64,000 nt of DNA from Platerodrilus igneus (lineage: Eukaryota > Arthropoda > Insecta > Coleoptera > Lycidae). Position 1 is the stretch's first letter; the number at the start of each line of letters is the position of its first letter. The notes beneath the pieces are model-generated. The model was not told the DNA's origin. It was given only the letters and a program-made list of their open reading frames with translations, and did no database searches. This document shows, one piece after another, positions 59,494 to 64,000 of this stretch. A program made the translations under genes and the position numbers. The stretch lies in the NCBI GenBank assembly GCA_036346225.1, contig JARFIW010000884.1, forward strand, positions 2,906,001-2,970,000, in the 5' to 3' direction.

Positions 59494-59496
<3 letters not shown>
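57750..59496 (-). repeat. Gypsy 5' LTR
   Basis: Nearly identical to the 3' LTR. The four-copy 34-bp minisatellite is at 58430-58565. It would contain the promoter driving minus-strand transcription of the element. A (TA)n tract begins at its outer edge (59497). Confidence 0.92.

Positions 59497-59531
<35 letters not shown>
59497..59531. repeat. (TA)n tract at the Gypsy 5' LTR edge
   Basis: About 17 TA units directly follow the LTR terminus CATTACA. The opposite end of the element is also preceded by a TA tract (46383-46394). Confidence 0.9.
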
Positions 59532-59534
<3 letters not shown>

Positions 59535-59546
59535 CTGTGAATCCTC

Positions 59547-60745
59547 TCATATCTCTAGGTACTGGCCCTTTAAAAAACATTCGAGCCCCACAGTTTGGGC
59601 GTCAAGAATGCTGTGAAACCTTTTAATATCACCTGGTCCGTTGATTCCTTCTGTTAATCGCCTCGGCTGCTCTTCTAGATAACTTCCATTCTCAATCATA
59701 AAAATTAAACAACACATTCCTACCACAAACATCAACGTTAACTCTATTTACATGAATATTCAGAATACATTAAATTTTCAAATTAAATTTGAACATAAAA
59801 TTCAGTTTTAAAAGAATTTCCGGATTAATTTTATTATCATTTTACTGTGCATCCAAAATTAAAGTCCTTGTTGGATGCCTACTAATTAATATAACAAGAT
59901 AAGCAGACCGAGTCTGAGTATAAAGGAGCATCTACCACCCCTTTACGTTAATTAACCAGGTTTGTCTAATTGAGCTCAAAGACCTACCCAAAGTTTCATC
60001 CTATTCCCGAACATCAAAACAAAATACCCCTTTTACTTAAACAAGCAAATTTCATCTTAAAATTAAATTTTATGGTTAGAAAAATTCCCTAATGTCCATT
60101 TAAAGTAAATCAATTATAAAGTCATTCAATACACACAAAAATGTCAAACAAAATAGTACAATTTACCTGAAGGTTATTGTCCTCGTAGCTTCAGTGTAAT
60201 CGTCCCTTTGTAAATCACACCATTCCAACCGGATTCTATTTACAGCTTCAAGTTGTCAACGCTTTAAAAATGTTCTCCATCACCATTAATTTAAAGTTGT
60301 TTCTAGGCTTTTCCGGAACTCATCTGTGTATATCTGCCTCTGGTTCAGTGGATGCAGACACATTTACGAACCATTTAGTCATTAACACCCCGCAAAATAG
60401 CAAAGAAATTCATACTTCCTTTTACCAATATTACCAATATACGCCAAAACTGCCTACTTTTGGGTATACATTTGTCGTTGTAAATTTTACTAATTGGTAC
60501 CGTGATAATAAACTTTTATTACCTTGTATCTAAGTGCACTGAAGTACATTCATGTTAGCACGTAAAATAACCAACTATTTTGAGTCACTAAAATATACTA
60601 GCACACTTTAAATTATTTAATCAAACTAAAATGCACTGTTTAATATCAAGTCGCGGATGCACGAGCTTTTAACGCATCGAATCGTCGAAAGTCTAAGAGT
60701 CTAAGAGAGAAACACATATTCCCGCCTGTATATATAGCGAATAGC
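59547..60745 (-). other. Possible minus-strand transcription unit (weak)
   Basis: Read on the minus strand, a CGCTATATATA motif lies near 60730-60740. About 200 bases downstream is a splice-donor-like CAAG|GTAATA, and another donor-like TTCAG|GTAAATT occurs near 60165. A 62-codon frame at 59547-59735 begins with a hydrophobic, signal-peptide-like segment (MMFVVGMCCLIFMIENGS). No homologue is recognised, and the pieces may be unrelated. Confidence 0.2.
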
Positions 60746-61494
60746 CGACACGTCGCTTTGTTCCCTAAAACGGGTAATTCCAACGAATTCCTCATTCTAC
60801 GTTCCCAGTCTGTAGCCTGCACGTCGATTTTTATGAATTTAGTACTCACCCCATTGAGATCTCAGAAAATTTCAACACGGCCCGCAAAGTTGTCCGAGAA
60901 AAACTAATTACTTTTATACAGAAATTGTTGTTCTACCTCTGATATATGCATCCTATTTTAACCAATCGCAACCCCTTGACGTTGCTTAAATCCCGCCCTT
61001 TACAATATGTGTCTTTGCTTGACGCATTTTCTCTTTCCTTTTCTAACCTGTTCGTATTGGTGCAAATTTAGATTCTTTATTATCGATTATATTTTAGTCC
61101 ACGCGGACTGTTATCTGGGTTTAATAAACCCGTATCGCACATTCTCGTGAATACTAAGTCCCGGTTTCTCCAAGATTCTTTGAAACATTAATTATTTGCC
61201 AAATTTACGCAGAATGAGCTTTTTTTAAAAATACGCAGGTGTTCTGTATTTCCTGCTAAAGCATCTGATCGTTTCCAATATCCTTAGAATCAACATGTTT
61301 ATCCAAACAAATTAACTTGAAATTGCCTTTTAAAAACACGCAGGGGTGTTCAAACGTAACATTTTAAATACCCTTCCTACGATTTGACTATTATTGGGTT
61401 TTTACAAGTTTTATGCTTATTATTAATAATGGTTCAATTAACTCCAATTAAAAATAATAGCCTTTAATTTTTAGTGAATCCTAACTAAATATTA

Positions 61495-61796
61495 GTTATT
61501 ATCTGTACGTTTTGTTCAATACCGGTTATTTAAAATAGGGTTAATTAATATAAACTTTGCACGTAATTTCCATTTGTTTAGGAATAATTAAATTATCCAC
61601 TGCGCTTTTCAATACTGCTTCTTTTGATGTAAAGCGTCTTATAGATAATTTAAATTTCTTATTTTTACTGAAACGACCGTGTTTATTTATGCTTCAAGGT
61701 TTTAATAAAGCGTATTATTTAATGAAATTCCTTATACACGGTAATTAAAATTATTTGATTTGATTATTTAATTTTCTACCCTGGTCTAAATATGAG

Positions 61797-61799
<3 letters not shown>
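61495..61799. repeat. Dispersed repeat Y, copy 2, ending in (TA)n
   Basis: Colinear with 20206-20489 (roughly 80% identity by eye). It ends with the same CTAAATATGAGTAA joined to TA repeats (61799-61838). Just upstream, CACGCAGGGGTGTTC (61338) and TACGCAGGTGTTC (61232) are a short direct repeat. Confidence 0.7.
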
Positions 61800-61838
<39 letters not shown>

Positions 61839-61841
<3 letters not shown>

Positions 61842-63598
61842 AACAATTTTTTTTAGCAGTAAAAGAACCTATTCATTAAACGTACAATGAATATTGAAAT
61901 ACCTTTATTAACTAAAATAAAGATTCGAGTAACAATCAAATTTTTATAGTATTACTATATCTAGGATTAGTAGTCTATTTGTTTCGGAGTTCGGTGCAAT
62001 TCCACAGCCACTGGCGCGCGCTGAGAGGTTCGAGAACCCCACTTATGATCCTCCCACCATGCAAGAACGCAGCGAGCGCACTCGTCGATAGTTAAAGGCA
62101 GCGTGAAGATGCATTCAAAAGAATGGCGAGTGACCTCCGGGTCGCCTTATTTTGGTGAAACACTTCCTGAGTAACGGTTAGTACTTAATCCACATTTTGC
62201 ATATTCGTTATCATATTAGCTAATTTAAAAATTTATTTAGCGCAACAATACGTCAGAAATTGCAACGATAAATTAGAAACCGCACGACCACTTTGAAGTT
62301 ACAATTTAGAAACCTTAACTTATGGACTACGCAATGAAAGATTATATTTGTAAATAAAATTAGACAACGGAGATGCGCTATGAAGTAATGCTGCCGTGAA
62401 CCAATGTGAGAAATCCGCTTCGCTCTACATCTGTATTAAAGCATGGAAAACAAGCATATTTAGCTGCAGGCCCGCGAAGTTGTTTCCATTGCAACCAAGT
62501 ACGACAGCCGGTATTGGGTTCGTAATAGAATTAAGAATTTCCTCAGTACTTCCTTCTGAAAGTACATTATTTCATTTGTTTGTTGGATATACAAAATTGT
62601 TATTCAGTTTACCTGTGATTAGACTGGTTTTCCCCAGTATCAAACTTGATTTCACTTAGTTCCGTAAATATGTGACTACACGTGGCTAACAGCTGCTATT
62701 ACGTCACCTGTTTGTTTGAACAATGCCGTCAACAATTGCACAATGGCTTACAGATGTTTAGCATTACAGTACTGCCACTTTTGATAAAATTAGAGAATAT
62801 CTTGGTGATTCTTTTGACTTCAAACTAATATTAATTTTGTTAAATTAATGAGAAAATTTCGTATATTCATTTGTAAGTGACCTACACAGATCTGGTTGGG
62901 TTATAAAAAACCTTAATATTGTTAGTTACACTGAACTGTAATATATTTGAGTAAGGATCAGTTGATAAACCTTACAACAATTTTGCAAGAATATCAAATA
63001 TTTATTTTATTTAATTATAATGAAATTTTATTTACTGAAACAAAGAAAATTCTTTCTAGTAAATTAATAATCTACATTTAAAGTTTTTATTCTGATCTGG
63101 TTTGATCAGACCTGATAAACAAAAGACAGCAAGAGTTAAATTTTATGATTCCAGTATGTAGGAAATATTCTCTATGCATTTTAGGTATACTTGAGGGACG
63201 CAAATAGTGTTCCCATTTTTTTAGGTGACTTAACTATTATTCTTTCTTACAGGAGCAGTGTCTTATTCTGTTAAGACAAGTTTGTATGTCAGCAAGGCGA
63301 TCTTTTTTCTTTGGGTCTCCAAGTCCGCCCTTAGAAAATTGCTATGCCATTAATATAAATCAATCTGGACTTGGTGGCGCCTGTTTGTTTTAGTTTGAGT
63401 GTGACCCCCACAGATTTCGACTTACCCCCATTGCTCATAGCTCTACCCAAGGAATAGACCCTAGTTACGTCGGAAGATTTAGTTTTGCAGACACCTAACT
63501 TGAAGCATGGTGTTAATAAGGTTTCACTAGCGCCCATGCAGTGGCGAGTTGAAGCCACTAGTAGTAGTAGTGTCAGCCCTAGCAAAAAAAATATGCAG

Positions 63599-63599
<1 letters not shown>
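61839..63599. other. Unassigned sequence
   Basis: A GC-richer patch near 61990-62170 contains GGCGCGCGCTGAGAGG and similar sequence, but no ORF or RNA I recognise. No CLPB AAA+ exon was found here. Confidence 0.3.
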
Positions 63600-63644
<45 letters not shown>

Positions 63645-63790
63645 CAATAATTATCTTAGTGTTTAACACCTTGCTTTATATATTTATAAATAAATTATTG
63701 GTTGTGGGTTTCAGGCCAGCTGGCAAGTTCAGTACTACTCTTTTATAGCCTAAATTTTCAATTTATTTTAATTCTTGATCACAGGCACTA
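63600..63790. repeat. (TA)n tract and single arm related to the 19714-19938 fold-back
   Basis: After the TA tract (63600-63642), the segment 63697-63790 (GGTTTCAGGCCAGCTGGCAAG, CTCTTTTATAGCCTAAATTTT, CTTGATCACAGGCA) matches the left arm and spacer of the fold-back at 19714-19938. No inverted second arm is seen before the window ends. Confidence 0.6.
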
Positions 63791-64000
63791 CAAATGATAA
63801 ATTTTAAAAACTGGTACAGTTTGGTTTTAAAGTTACATACTAAATCGAGGTTTATATAAATAATTAGCAACAATGTAAAATAACAGGAACTATAACTTAA
63901 CATAACTAAAAATAATATAAAATGAATAATTTAATAAAATGACACCATTTCAATCAAATTTGTCACATTGTTCTTTTATTTTGTGTGTGTGTATGACAAA

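Larger units (their letters stand above)
46395..59496 (-). mobile_element. Gypsy (Ty3) LTR retrotransposon, 13.1 kb including a nested LINE
   Basis: LTRs of 1724 and 1747 bp bound gag, protease, RT-RNase H and integrase in Gypsy order on the minus strand. No envelope gene is seen. Next to the 5' LTR the minus strand has TGGCAAACCCAACGTGGGGC, whose CCCAACGTGGGGC core matches the usual tRNA-Lys primer-binding site. AGTGGGGCCAG next to the 3' LTR is the polypurine tract. TA repeats lie on both sides, so the short TSD (ATAT?) cannot be told apart from the target. Removing the nested LINE (48841-53084) leaves about 8.9 kb, a usual size for the group. Confidence 0.92.

Noticed and set aside
46395..59496. 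Envelope gene making the Gypsy element an endogenous errantivirus
   Set aside because: No third frame is present between integrase and the 3' LTR; that interval (48119-48337) is only about 200 bp.
59547..59735. Secreted 62-aa peptide gene on the minus strand
   Set aside because: The signal-peptide-like start is suggestive, but there is no family match and no firm exon structure; listed only as a weak transcription-unit candidate.

Overview
The window looks like AT-rich insect (at least arthropod) nuclear DNA that is dominated by transposable elements. Two host genes can be recognised. Both are split by GT-AG introns, including two very short ones of about 50 bp. At 2820-3213 (+) are the last two coding exons of a stonin-family gene (insect stoned-B, C-terminal mu-homology region). 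At 25118-35602 (+) are the first three coding exons of a mitochondrial CLPB/SKD3-type gene (presequence, hydrophobic segment, ankyrin repeats). Its AAA+ part is not in the window, so CLPB intron 3 is at least 28 kb long. It holds most of the mobile DNA described here.

Layout. 1-2760: LINE inserted antisense just upstream of a stoned-B splice acceptor. 3.7-4.6 kb: dead piggyBac transposase. 7.5-9.1 kb: 1.5-kb fold-back made from a DDE transposon. 9-17 kb: mostly unassigned AT-rich sequence with a few weak exon-like signals. 17.4-19.2 kb: BEL/Pao gag relic and a 23-bp minisatellite. 19.2-23.9 kb: two adjacent copies of a dispersed repeat. The first is split at a (TA)n tract by a fold-back, a Penelope-like fragment carrying a complete hammerhead ribozyme, another dispersed repeat and an ATCGATACG satellite. 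The second carries a tRNA-derived SINE.

CLPB intron 2 (25.66-35.37 kb) holds a broken transposase-like gene interrupted by a SINE with a 15-bp target duplication, a palindrome whose two arms each contain a tRNA-like sequence, a diverged solo LTR, and LINE and Gypsy relics. Intron 3 starts with a LINE relic (SGNH-like ORF1 plus endonuclease). This relic is split first by a Copia element (38217-42775, 5-bp TSD, LTRs with one mismatch) and then by a Tc1/mariner-group element with about 866-bp inverted repeats (42891-45625). It runs into a 13-kb Gypsy element (46395-59496), whose integrase is itself split by a nearly full-length LINE (48841-53084). After 59.5 kb there is a weak promoter-like signal, another dispersed repeat and microsatellites.

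How it fits together: these are not operons or a joint pathway. The window is a stratified record of transposition in which insertion order can be read from target-site duplications. (TA)n tracts appear at the edges of many insertions. Most transposon ORFs carry frameshifts, including the very young-looking Copia. That points either to rapid decay or to residual indel errors in the assembly. The most distinctive non-protein signals are the hammerhead ribozyme (20071-20115, minus strand) and the tRNA-bearing palindrome (28663-29206).
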